Notes under the pieces: model-generated
What the model was told of the DNA's origin: nothing
Database searches by the model: none
Seen by the model: only the letters and a program-made list of their open reading frames with translations
In this document: positions 50,381-58,512 of the stretch, in pieces
How positions within the stretch are numbered: position 1 is the first letter of the stretch
Layout of the letters: the number at the start of each line of letters is the position of its first letter
Translations under genes and position numbers: made by a program
Source: Arthrobacter globiformis
Lineage (GTDB): Bacteria; Actinomycetota; Actinomycetes; Actinomycetales; Micrococcaceae
DNA length: 64,000 bases
NCBI RefSeq assembly: GCF_003261175.1
Contig: NZ_QLNP01000062.1
Coordinates: forward strand, 248,001-312,000
Direction: 5' to 3'

Positions 50381-51121
50381 ATGGCGAACCAACTACGCCT
50401 CAGCATCGACCGCTCGTCGCCGGTGCCGCTGTACCATCAGGTCGTCCAGGGCATCGAGGCCGCCATCCATACCGGGCTGCTGGAACCCGGGAGCCGACTG
50501 GAGAACGAGATCGATCTCGCGGCCCAGTTGAATCTCTCGCGCCCCACCATGCGCAAGGCGATGGACGAACTGGTCCGGTCCGGGCTGCTGGTCCGCAAGC
50601 GGGGTGTCGGCACGCAGGTGGTGTCCAGCCAGGTCCGCCGCCCGCTTGAGCTGTCCAGCCTGTACGACGACCTGACGAACAACGGCAGCAAGCCCACCAC
50701 CGAGGTGCTCACCTTTGCCCACATCGAGGCCGACGCCGCCACCCGGGAGGCCCTGCACCTCGCCGCCGGGGCCAAGGTCTACCACTTCACCAGGCTCCGG
50801 AAAGTGGGCGGCAAGCCGCTGGCCCTGATGGAGAACTGGGTGCGCGACGACATCACGCACATCGACGAGGACCTGCTGAAGGCGCAGGGCCTGTACGGCA
50901 TCCTGCGCAGCGGCGGCGTCAACTTCCGGCTGGCCACGCAGCGCATCGGCGCAATGGTGGCCAACGACTACCAGGCTCCCCTGCTTGAGACGGAACCGGG
51001 CTCAGCCCTGGTCACCATGGAACGCACCGCCGTCGATGACACCGGCCGGAACGTCGAGACCGGACACCACGTCTACCGCGGCGACTCCTACAGCTTCGAA
51101 ATGACACTGGTTCAACGCTAG
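50381..51121 (+). CDS. GntR family regulator with UTRA domain, likely inositol regulator
   Basis: This 246-residue protein has a GntR winged helix (PLYHQVVQGIEAAIHTGLLE, NLSRPTMRKAMDELVRSGLL) and a UTRA effector domain (ALHLAAGAKVYHFTRLRKVG, ALVTMERTAVDD). UTRA domains bind small sugars or their derivatives. AAGGGAG stands 6 nt before the ATG. It is followed by iolB on the same strand and faces the long iol operon, so it is the probable regulator of inositol catabolism. Repeated GTATGTC half-sites lie in its own promoter region. Confidence 0.85.
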   Translation: MANQLRLSIDRSSPVPLYHQVVQGIEAAIHTGLLEPGSRLENEIDLAAQLNLSRPTMRKAMDELVRSGLLVRKRGVGTQVVSSQVRRPLELSSLYDDLTNNGSKPTTEVLTFAHIEADAATREALHLAAGAKVYHFTRLRKVGGKPLALMENWVRDDITHIDEDLLKAQGLYGILRSGGVNFRLATQRIGAMVANDYQAPLLETEPGSALVTMERTAVDDTGRNVETGHHVYRGDSYSFEMTLVQR

Positions 51122-51224
51122 GAACAAACAGGCTCCTTCAGCGCGGGGCGGCGTCTTGCCTGCCCTTGCGCCGCGCCGTCGCGCGCCGAACCGAGCACCG
51201 CACATCCGAAAGGGACACGAACTT

Positions 51225-52142
51225 ATGGCTGAATGGGTATACCCCCTGGGCAGCGCAGCCGAAGGCTGCTGGGACGTTTCGCTGGGAACGTCCGACTCCA
51301 AACTTGCCGTGGAAGGCTGGGAACACACGGGACTGAAGGTGGCCACGCTGGCGCCGGGCGCCGTCGTCGAACTTCCGTCCGCGGCGGAGGAACGGATTGT
51401 CATCCCGCTGAGCGGGGCGTTCACGGCCACCGTGGACGGGCTGGACCACCCCCTTGCCGGGCGTGCGAGCGTCTTCAGCGGACCCACCGACGTGCTGTAC
51501 TCCGGGACGCACAAGGCCGTGACGGTTAAGTCAGCCGACGGCGGCCGGGTGGCCATCGCGACGGCGCCCGCCAAGGTCCAGTACCCGACGCGCCTGATCA
51601 CCGCGTCGGAGACGCCCGTCGAGTTGCGCGGGGCCGGAAACTGCTCGCGCCAGGTCCACAACTTCGGCACCCCCGCCGCGCTGGAAGCCGACCGCTTCAT
51701 CGTCTGCGAAGTCCTCACGCCGGCCGGCAACTGGTCCTCCTACCCTCCCCACAAGCATGACGAGGAGAAAGAGGGCGAGACCCAACTCGAGGAGATCTAC
51801 TACTTCGAGACGCGGGTGGCCGACGTCCCGGGTTCCACGGGTTCAGGTTCTGCCGGCCCCGGCGAGAAGGCGGACGCCATCGGCTACCAGCGGGTCTACG
51901 CCTCCGATGACCGCCCCATTGACGTCTCGGCCGAGGTGCGCACCGGCGACGTGGTGCTGGTCCCCTACGGCTGGCACGGCCCGGCCATGGCCGCACCCGG
52001 CTACGACATGTACTACCTCAACGTCATGGCCGGGCCCGGCCGCGTCCGCGACTGGCTCATCAGCGACGACCCGCACCACGGCTGGGTGCGCCAGACCTGG
52101 GACAGCCAGAACCTGGACCCCCGGTTGCCGTTCGGGGCGTAA
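51225..52142 (+). CDS. iolB: 5-deoxy-glucuronate isomerase
   Basis: IolB converts 5-deoxy-D-glucuronate to 2-deoxy-5-keto-D-gluconate in myo-inositol breakdown. The 305-residue product is a bicupin with the family's metal site: PPHKHDEEKEGETQLEEIYY, followed by DVVLVPYGWHGPAMAAPGYD. The end, DPHHGWVRQTWDS, is also typical. The length matches the family. It lies on the plus strand behind the GntR/UTRA gene, detached from the other iol genes by a MarR/MFS pair. AAAGGGA precedes the ATG by about 10 nt. Confidence 0.93.
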   Translation: MAEWVYPLGSAAEGCWDVSLGTSDSKLAVEGWEHTGLKVATLAPGAVVELPSAAEERIVIPLSGAFTATVDGLDHPLAGRASVFSGPTDVLYSGTHKAVTVKSADGGRVAIATAPAKVQYPTRLITASETPVELRGAGNCSRQVHNFGTPAALEADRFIVCEVLTPAGNWSSYPPHKHDEEKEGETQLEEIYYFETRVADVPGSTGSGSAGPGEKADAIGYQRVYASDDRPIDVSAEVRTGDVVLVPYGWHGPAMAAPGYDMYYLNVMAGPGRVRDWLISDDPHHGWVRQTWDSQNLDPRLPFGA

Positions 52143-52148
52143 CGCCGG

Positions 52149-53414
52149 CTAACGGACGGAAACGGGTCCGACGTCGGCCGGTTCAGCCTGGACTGAACCG
52201 GCCGCTTCCGTCTCCACGCTATTCTGGGACGCGACCGCTGCGTCGGCTGCCGAAACCCGGCGGGCAGTTGCTCTTGCGCGGGCGGCAGCGCCGGCCATCA
52301 CCAGGAGGCCCAGCAGGGTAATCGCGGCCCCTGCCCAGATGGGCGAGGTGTAGCCCAGGCCGGCGGTGATGGTCACGCCGCCGAGCCAGGCGCCCAGGGC
52401 GTTGCCCACATTGAACGCGCCGATGTTGGCTCCGGACGCCAGCGTGGGCGCCTTGGCCGCGTACTTCATGACGCGCATCTGCAGGCCGGGCACGGTGGCG
52501 AACCCGAAACCGCCGAGGAGCAGCAGGGAGGCGATGGTGAGCATCTGGTTCCCCGCGCTCAGGGCGAAAACCACCAGCACCACAACGAGGACCGAGAGCA
52601 CGGCGAGCAGGGTGCGGTCGACGTCGCGGTCGGCCGCCCTGCCGCCGAGGGTGTTGCCAACAAACAGGCCTACACCGAAGACAATCAGCAGCCAGGGCAC
52701 TGTGGACGCGGCGAATCCGGAAACCTCGGTGAGCGTGAAGGCGATGTAGGTGAAGGCGCCGAACATTCCGCCGTACCCGAGGATGGTCACCAGGATGGAC
52801 AGCCAGACCTGGCCGGAGCGGAAGGCGCGGAGCTCGCTGCGCAGTCCGGCGCTTGCGGCGTCACTGTTCCCGGCCTTGGGCACCAGAGCCAGGATGCCAA
52901 CCAGCGCCAGCACGCCGATGCCGGTGATGGCCCAGAAGGTGGAACGCCACCCGGCCGCCTGGCCCAGCAGCGTGCCGAGCGGAACGCCCAGGACATTGGC
53001 GGCAGTGAGCCCGGTGAACATGATGGCGATGGCGGCGGCCTTCTTGGTCGGCCCCACCATGCCGGCTGCCACCACCGCCCCGATGCCGAAGAAGGCGCCG
53101 TGCGCGAGGGCGGCAACGACCCGGCCCGCCATCATCGCCCAGTAGTCAGGCGCGATGGCGGACAGCAGGTTGCCGGCGACGAAAAGCACCAGCAGAACGG
53201 CCAGCACGGGCTTGCGCTGGAATCGGGACACTGCGGCGGTGAGTCCCAATGCTCCCACCACGACGGCGAGGGCATAGCCGGAGATGAACCAGCCGGCAGA
53301 GGCTTCGCTCACCTGGAAGTCTGCGGCCACCTCGGGGAGCAGCCCCATGATGACGAATTCGGTGAGTCCGATGCCGAACCCGCCGAGGGCTAGGGCTATC
53401 AAACCAGCAGGCAT
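52149..53414 (-). CDS. MFS transporter, DHA1 drug-efflux type
   Basis: This 421-residue, 12-helix transporter belongs to the DHA1 group of drug or sugar exporters (AraJ/Cmx-like). Segments include GIGLTEFVIMGLLPEVAADF, SAGWFISGYALAVVVGA, RVVAALAHGAFFGIGAVV and GLTAANVLGVPLGTLLGQ. The ATG with AAGGAG 8 nt upstream was chosen; the extended frame overlaps the control region. It is divergent from a MarR gene across a large palindrome, so an inducible efflux role is likely. It ends 6 bases from iolB, convergent. The substrate is unknown. Confidence 0.87.
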   Translation of the reverse strand: MPAGLIALALGGFGIGLTEFVIMGLLPEVAADFQVSEASAGWFISGYALAVVVGALGLTAAVSRFQRKPVLAVLLVLFVAGNLLSAIAPDYWAMMAGRVVAALAHGAFFGIGAVVAAGMVGPTKKAAAIAIMFTGLTAANVLGVPLGTLLGQAAGWRSTFWAITGIGVLALVGILALVPKAGNSDAASAGLRSELRAFRSGQVWLSILVTILGYGGMFGAFTYIAFTLTEVSGFAASTVPWLLIVFGVGLFVGNTLGGRAADRDVDRTLLAVLSVLVVVLVVFALSAGNQMLTIASLLLLGGFGFATVPGLQMRVMKYAAKAPTLASGANIGAFNVGNALGAWLGGVTITAGLGYTSPIWAGAAITLLGLLVMAGAAARARATARRVSAADAAVASQNSVETEAAGSVQAEPADVGPVSVR

Positions 53415-53464
53415 GGATGTGCTCCTTCGGAACTGTACGGAATGAGGAGCGCGGCGTAAGGTAT

Positions 53465-53535
53465 TAGTTGCACGCGCGCTATTTCTTGCGATGCAACTAA
53501 TTGTTGCACACGCAAATATAGCGCGCAAGCAACTA
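53465..53535. promoter_or_regulatory. 71-bp palindromic control region between MFS and marR
   Basis: TAGTTGC with GCGCGCTAT at the left and ATAGCGCGC with GCAACTA at the right are exact inverted blocks. GCAAC-TAATT-GTTGC lies in the middle. The region is AT-richer than its surroundings and should contain both divergent promoters and several MarR half-sites of TTGCA type. Confidence 0.7.
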
Positions 53536-53585
53536 TTTTTGCCGGGCTTCGTTCCGGGAGCCGGAGAACTGAAGGAGGAGGAGCC

Positions 53586-54035
53586 ATGGGCATCAAGGAC
53601 GACGCCGTGGAGGTGCGCGCCCAAGGGTGGCGCACCCTGGCGGCCCTGCACGGGCTGATCGAGGCGGAGCTGGAACGGTCGCTGCAGGGGCAGGCGCAGC
53701 TCTCCGTTGTCGAATACACGGTGCTGGACGCGCTCAGCCGGCAGGACGGGTGGCACATGCGCATGCAGCAGCTGGCTCGGGCCACCGCCCTGAGTGCCAG
53801 TGCGACCACCCGCCTGGTGAACCGGCTGGAGGACCGCGGCCTGCTGACCCGCATCCTGTGCGCGGACGACCGCCGCGGCATCTACACCGAACTCACCGAC
53901 AGCGGGAACAAGCTGCTGGCAGAAGCGCGGCCGGTCCACGACGCCGCCCTCGAGCGGACCCTGGCCGAAGCGCAGCAGGTGCCGGAGCTGGCACCCCTGG
54001 TGGACGCACTCCCCCGCCTCCACGCCGGCGTCTAG
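53586..54035 (+). CDS. MarR family regulator
   Basis: This 149-residue repressor has a winged helix: MQQLARATALSASATTRLVN for the recognition region and the wing LLTRILCADDRRGIYTELTD. It has a GGAGGAGG-like ribosome site and is divergent from the MFS exporter. Repeated TTGC/GCAA half-sites between the two genes are the probable operators for both. A Cys in the wing region (LCADDRR) could allow redox or thiol sensing, but that is speculation. The inducer is unknown. Confidence 0.9.
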   Translation: MGIKDDAVEVRAQGWRTLAALHGLIEAELERSLQGQAQLSVVEYTVLDALSRQDGWHMRMQQLARATALSASATTRLVNRLEDRGLLTRILCADDRRGIYTELTDSGNKLLAEARPVHDAALERTLAEAQQVPELAPLVDALPRLHAGV

Positions 54036-54072
54036 AGCTGGCCGCCCGGCCCGCCGCCCGCCGTCGAACGTC

Positions 54073-55527
54073 CTAGTGGGCCGGGGTGTTCTCTCCGACG
54101 TCGGTCTTAGCTTCGGTCTTGACTACGCCGGGGACGCCCGCCTGGTGCTTGAAGTAGTGCTCCACGTCCTCGAGGCTCTTGTCCTTGGTCTCGGGAACGT
54201 ACTTGGCTGCAAAAAGAATCGCCCCGACACCCAGGACGGCGAACACGAAGAACGTGTTGGAGATGCCGACGGCGGCGAGCAGTTGCGGGAAGCCGAAGCC
54301 GATCAGGAAATTCACGATCCAGAGCACGAAGGCCGATGCGCCCATGCCGAGGCCGCGCAGCTTCAGCGGGAAGATCTCCGACAGCATGAGCCAGGTGACC
54401 GGTGATATGGCCCCCTGCTGGAATGCGAGGAACGTGACGGTCAGCGCCAGGATCACGTAGCCGCGGCCGGTGCCCTCCGGCAGGATCAGCGAGAAGAGGC
54501 CGATCAGCAGCAGCGCCGAGGTGGTTCCGATCTGGCCGGTGATCAGCATCCGGCGGCGCCCCGCCTTGCCCAGGAGCCAGATGCCCACGAAGGTGGCCAG
54601 CACGGAGATAACGCCGTTGGCGATGTTGGCGCTTAGGGCGGCCTCCCGGCCGAAGCCGGCGTCCGCCAGGATCTGCGTGCCGTAGTACATGATGGAGTTC
54701 ACGCCGGTGATCTGCTGGATCACGGCAAGGCCGACGCCGACGAAGAAGATCCGCCGCAGCCAGGGAACCTGCAGGTCCTTCCAGGAGCCCATCTTGGACT
54801 TGTAGTCCTCCACGGCCATGGCCTTGACCTCATCGAACTCCGCCGTGGCCTCGGCCTTGGAGCGGATGCGCTGGAGCACGCCGAGCGCCTCGCCGAAGCT
54901 GCCCATGGAGGCCAGCCAGCGGGGGCTTTCGGGCATGAACGCCATGCCGATCCACAATGCGATGGCGGGCAGCGTGGCTATCACCAGCATCCAGCGCCAG
55001 ATGCCCCCGGCCTCGCCGAAGGTGTTGCCGAGGTAGGCGTTGAAGATGAAGGCGAGCAGCTGGCCGGTGACAATCATGAGTTCGTTCTGCGTCACGATCC
55101 GCCCGCGCCGGGCCGACGGCGAGACCTCCGCGAGGTACACGGGCACCGTCACGGACGCCCCGCCCACGGCCAGGCCCAGGATGAACCGGGCCGCCACCAT
55201 GAACTCAGTGCTCGGAGCCAGGGTGCAGGACAGGGTGCCGATCAGGAAGATGACGGCCAGGACCATGATCATCTTGCGGCGGCCGTTCCGGTCCGCCAGC
55301 CGGCCGCCGAACAGTGCACCGAAGGCGGCACCGAACAGCAGCGACGACGTCACCAGGCCCTCGCCGAGCGGGGTCAGGCCCAGGTCCTCCTGCATGTAGG
55401 GCAGGGCACCGTTGATGACGCCCGTGTCGTAGCCGAAGAGCAGGCCGCCGAAGGTGGAAATGATGGTGACCGTGCGGAGCGCCCGCTGGTGTTTTAAGCC
55501 GGCCTTGCCAGAAGGCGCGGCCGTCAT
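54073..55527 (-). CDS. iolT: sugar porter MFS, likely myo-inositol transporter
   Basis: This 484-residue proton-coupled carrier of the sugar porter family has the expected signatures: FGYDTGVINGALPYM, GGRLADRNGRRK, RFILGLAVGGASVTVPVYLAEVSP (motif read in parts), MPESPRWLA, QQITGVNSIMYY and YVPETKDKSLEDVE. It closes the iol operon and overlaps the iolH stop as ATGA, so its translation is coupled to iolH. Uptake of myo-inositol is the clear expectation from context and from similarity to IolT. Confidence 0.9.
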   Translation of the reverse strand: MTAAPSGKAGLKHQRALRTVTIISTFGGLLFGYDTGVINGALPYMQEDLGLTPLGEGLVTSSLLFGAAFGALFGGRLADRNGRRKMIMVLAVIFLIGTLSCTLAPSTEFMVAARFILGLAVGGASVTVPVYLAEVSPSARRGRIVTQNELMIVTGQLLAFIFNAYLGNTFGEAGGIWRWMLVIATLPAIALWIGMAFMPESPRWLASMGSFGEALGVLQRIRSKAEATAEFDEVKAMAVEDYKSKMGSWKDLQVPWLRRIFFVGVGLAVIQQITGVNSIMYYGTQILADAGFGREAALSANIANGVISVLATFVGIWLLGKAGRRRMLITGQIGTTSALLLIGLFSLILPEGTGRGYVILALTVTFLAFQQGAISPVTWLMLSEIFPLKLRGLGMGASAFVLWIVNFLIGFGFPQLLAAVGISNTFFVFAVLGVGAILFAAKYVPETKDKSLEDVEHYFKHQAGVPGVVKTEAKTDVGENTPAH

Positions 55528-56399
55528 ACGCTGACCTTCTGCACGTACTGCTTCATGGTGTCGAGCTGGAAGCGGGAAACCTCCTCGGCGTTGTCGTCTT
55601 CGGCGAAGACGCTGGACACCATCACGGTGTCATCGCGGTCGAGGAAGCCGATTTCCTTCAGGCCGCCGAAGAACTCGTCCCAGTTCACGTCGCCGTCGCC
55701 GATCTTCAGGTGCTGGTGCACGCGGACGGGGTTGCCCGGCGGGTTGGTGATGTAGCGCAGTCCGTGCGACGCGTGGTGGTCCATGGTGTCGGCGACGTGG
55801 ACCAGGCGGAGCCTGTCCCCTGCCGCGCGCATGATGTCCAGCGGCGAGTTCTGCATGTGGAAACTGTGCGAGGCCACGTAGACCATGCCGACGTTCTTCG
55901 AGTTCAGGCCGCGGATGACACGGATCGCGGCCAGGCCTTCCTCCACGAAGTCGTCCGGGTGCGGGTCGATGAGCAGGTCGATGCCTTCGCGCTCGATGAT
56001 GGGGAGCAGTTCCTCCATGGAGCGGTAGAACGCGCGCTCGGATTCCTCTGCCAGCTCCGGCCGGCCGCTGAACTCGGTGTTCATGGTGCTCACGCCCAGG
56101 TCCACTGCGATCTGGATGGCGCGCTTCCAGTAGCGCACTGCCGCCTCACGGGCGTCCTCGTCCGGGCCTGACCAGCGCAGCACAGGCAGGATGGACGCGA
56201 TTTCAATTCCGGCGTCAACGCATGCCTTCTTCAACTGGCCCACCAGCTCGTCGTCGGCCTTCGGGTGGTTGTAGAAGGGGATGAAATCCGCGTGCGGGGT
56301 CATCTGCATGTACTTGTAGCCGAGGTCGGCCACCACCTTGGGAAACTCCAGCAGACTGTGGCTGTGGTGGAAGGGGGTGGGGTCAAGGGCGATTTTCAC
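55524..56399 (-). CDS. iolH: IolH-like sugar-phosphate isomerase/epimerase
   Basis: This 291-residue TIM-barrel protein begins VKIALDPTPFHHSHSLLEF and includes YKYMQMTPHADFIPFYNHP, both typical of IolH proteins of inositol clusters. Metal-binding His/Glu/Asp residues are present (LLIDPHPDDF, VASHSFHM, LVHVADTMDHHA). The biochemical step of IolH is not settled. The GTG start has GGAG 8 nt upstream, and the frame before it runs into the inverted repeat at 56438-56502. It is coupled to iolT downstream. Confidence 0.85.
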   Translation of the reverse strand: MKIALDPTPFHHSHSLLEFPKVVADLGYKYMQMTPHADFIPFYNHPKADDELVGQLKKACVDAGIEIASILPVLRWSGPDEDAREAAVRYWKRAIQIAVDLGVSTMNTEFSGRPELAEESERAFYRSMEELLPIIEREGIDLLIDPHPDDFVEEGLAAIRVIRGLNSKNVGMVYVASHSFHMQNSPLDIMRAAGDRLRLVHVADTMDHHASHGLRYITNPPGNPVRVHQHLKIGDGDVNWDEFFGGLKEIGFLDRDDTVMVSSVFAEDDNAEEVSRFQLDTMKQYVQKVSV

Positions 56400-56437
56400 G
56401 AGGAACACTCCATTGTGGAAAGAGTCGGTTAACGAAC

Positions 56438-56502
56438 GGAGTTTTTGTCCAGATAATGCAACCTTGAGGGCCTCCAAGTCGCATTATCTGGACAAAAACT
56501 CC
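56438..56502. repeat. long perfect inverted repeat inside the iol operon, element family B
   Basis: Perfect 22-bp arms (GGAGTTTTTGTCCAGATAAT plus GC) flank a 21-nt loop between iolG and iolH. The core matches the element at 33053-33116. Here it stands within a one-direction gene run and so may attenuate or process the transcript ahead of iolH-iolT. Confidence 0.75.
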
Positions 56503-56515
56503 AAGGGTGGTGGGC

Positions 56516-57529
56516 CTAGCTGTACAGGGCAGGCTTGGCGTTCAGCTTCACGGCCACCTTCTCGCCGTTCTTCTGTGCCTCCACGCCGGCTTCACAGCAC
56601 GCGGCTGTGGCGTAGCCGTCCCACGCGCTGGGTCCGCCGATTTCGCCGCGGAGCGCAGCGTCAACCCAGGCCTGGATCTCGACGTCGTACGCGGCACCGA
56701 AGCGATCTTCGAAGCCGGGCGTGACCTTGCCGCCCCAGCGGCCGTTGCTGCGCAGGTACGGGCCGCTGTCGCCGCCGATGCTGACAATGCCGTCCTCGAA
56801 GGAGGCCTGTGTGGCTACTTCGTAGCCGAACTTGGCGTTCACGTAGATTTCGACGTCGGCCAGGACACCGGACTCGGTTTCGATCAGGACGTGCTGGGGG
56901 TCGTGCTGGCCGGCCGGGGCGTTCTTCGTGGCCTTGCCGAGGCGGACCTGGACGGATGTGATCTCTTCGCCCGTGAAGAAGCGGATGGCGTCGAACTCGT
57001 GGACCACGGAGTCGTTGATGAGCATCTCGTTGGTGAAGCCCGCGGGCGTGGTCGGGTTGCGGTGCTGGTGGTGCAGCATGAGCAGTTCGCCCAGTTCGCG
57101 GTCGCGGATGACCGAGCCGAGGGCTGCGTATTCGGCGTCGAAGCGGCGCATGAAGCCCACCTGGATGCGCTTGTGGCCCAGCTTCTCCTCGGCCTGGACA
57201 ATCTTCCAGGACGACTCGGCGTCCGGCGTCAGCGGCTTTTCGCAGAGGATGGGAATGTCCTTGGCGATGGCCTTGAGCAGGATCTCCTCGTGCAGGAAGC
57301 CGGGCGTGGCGACGAGGACGGCGTTGACGTCGCCGTTGTTCAGCGCCTCTTCGGCGTCGGCCAGGGCAACGGCACCGGGGATGCCTTCGATGGCCGCCTG
57401 CGCACGCGCGAGGTCAACGTCGACGACGGCGGCAACTTCAGCGCCGTGGATGCGCTTGCTGAGGCGCTGGATGTGGTCCGCGCCCATGCGGCCGGCGCCG
57501 ATAACGGCGACGCGAAGGGTTTCAGTCAT
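56516..57529 (-). CDS. iolG: Gfo/Idh/MocA family myo-inositol 2-dehydrogenase
   Basis: IolG oxidises myo-inositol to 2-keto-myo-inositol with NAD. The 337-residue product has the Rossmann motif VAVIGAGRMGADHIQ, the CEKPLTPD segment with the catalytic-site Lys, and the later HEFDAIRFFTGE. In GNG-type sugar dehydrogenases the Asp/His pair lies in NDSVVHEFD, visible here. AAGGAAAG precedes the ATG. It lies between the iolE-like gene and iolH, in the same direction. Related dehydrogenases for other inositols cannot be excluded. Confidence 0.9.
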   Translation of the reverse strand: MTETLRVAVIGAGRMGADHIQRLSKRIHGAEVAAVVDVDLARAQAAIEGIPGAVALADAEEALNNGDVNAVLVATPGFLHEEILLKAIAKDIPILCEKPLTPDAESSWKIVQAEEKLGHKRIQVGFMRRFDAEYAALGSVIRDRELGELLMLHHQHRNPTTPAGFTNEMLINDSVVHEFDAIRFFTGEEITSVQVRLGKATKNAPAGQHDPQHVLIETESGVLADVEIYVNAKFGYEVATQASFEDGIVSIGGDSGPYLRSNGRWGGKVTPGFEDRFGAAYDVEIQAWVDAALRGEIGGPSAWDGYATAACCEAGVEAQKNGEKVAVKLNAKPALYS

Positions 57530-57564
57530 TGTTCTTTCCTTACTTTGGGATGCCGGGGCGGAGG

Positions 57565-58476
57565 CTAGTTGACCGCGGTGCGGGAGCCGCAGGACAGCAG
57601 GTAGTTGCGGGTGCGCTTGGCGATGGGCATGGGAACGTCGAAGGCCACCGGGTACATGTCCTGCTCCACGATGCCGAAGATCGGCCTGTTCAGGGCCTCG
57701 ACGGCCTCGATGACCGCGCGCAGGTCCGGCAGCCCGTTGGGCGGCTCGGTCATGACGCCGGCCAGGTTTGCCGCGGCCCAGGTCATGTTTTCTTCGTTGA
57801 CCTTCTTGAGGATGTCCGGGTTGATCTGCTTCAGGTGCAGGTACCCGATCCGGTCCGGGTAGTTCTTGATGAGCTCCAGGCTCGAGGCTCCGCAGTATTC
57901 CGCGTGGCCGGTGTCCAGGCACAGGTTGAGGTACTGCGGGTCGGTCGCGCCCAGCAGCGTTTCGATGTCCTCCTGGGCTCCGACGTGCGAGTCGGCGTGG
58001 GAGTGGAACTGCTGTTTGAGGCCGAAGTCCTCGAGCAGCGTCTTTCCGAGCCGGTTGTGGCCGGCGAACAGGTCGCTCCAGGCTTTGTCGCTGAGGGTTC
58101 CGCTCTCCACGGCCTCGCCGGTGACGTCGTCGCGCCACATCGCGGGGATGACCACGATGTGCTCGCCGCCCATGGCTGCGGTGAGTTCGGCGACCTTGCG
58201 GGCCGGCTCCCACGCGGTTTCCCACTGGTCCAGGCCGCGGTGGAACGCCGTGAAGACCGTGCCCGCGCAAACCTTCAGGTCGCGCTGCTTGAGCTCCTCG
58301 GCCAGGCGCGTGGGGTCGTTGGGCAGGTAGCCGTAGGGGCCCAGCTCAATCCACTTGTAGCCGGACTCGGCCACCTCGTCCAGGAAGCGCTCCCACGGAG
58401 TCTGCTTAGGGTCATCCGGAAACCACACGCCCCAGGAGTCGGGCGCGGTGCCGATGATCAGCTTGTTCTCTGTCAT
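57565..58476 (-). CDS. TIM-barrel protein, likely 2-keto-myo-inositol dehydratase or isomerase
   Basis: This 303-residue xylose-isomerase-like TIM barrel begins with GTAPDSWGVWFPDD and has metal-site segments VVIPAMWRDD, QFHSHADSHVG, NLCLDTGHAEYCG and YLHLKQINPD. In the inositol pathway an IolE protein dehydrates 2-keto-myo-inositol. No other IolE candidate lies in the window, so this is the probable dehydratase. The N-terminus differs from the GIAPIxWTND motif of Bacillus IolE, and an IolI-type inosose isomerase role is possible. AAGGA precedes the ATG. Confidence 0.78.
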   Translation of the reverse strand: MTENKLIIGTAPDSWGVWFPDDPKQTPWERFLDEVAESGYKWIELGPYGYLPNDPTRLAEELKQRDLKVCAGTVFTAFHRGLDQWETAWEPARKVAELTAAMGGEHIVVIPAMWRDDVTGEAVESGTLSDKAWSDLFAGHNRLGKTLLEDFGLKQQFHSHADSHVGAQEDIETLLGATDPQYLNLCLDTGHAEYCGASSLELIKNYPDRIGYLHLKQINPDILKKVNEENMTWAAANLAGVMTEPPNGLPDLRAVIEAVEALNRPIFGIVEQDMYPVAFDVPMPIAKRTRNYLLSCGSRTAVN

Positions 58477-58512
58477 TGCTCAATCCTTGTGTCTGCTGCG
58501 GCTTTGCGGCTG

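Noticed and set aside
33053-56502. Inverted repeats as parts of a CRISPR array
   Set aside because: They are isolated palindromes tens of kilobases apart with no regular spacers and no cas genes.
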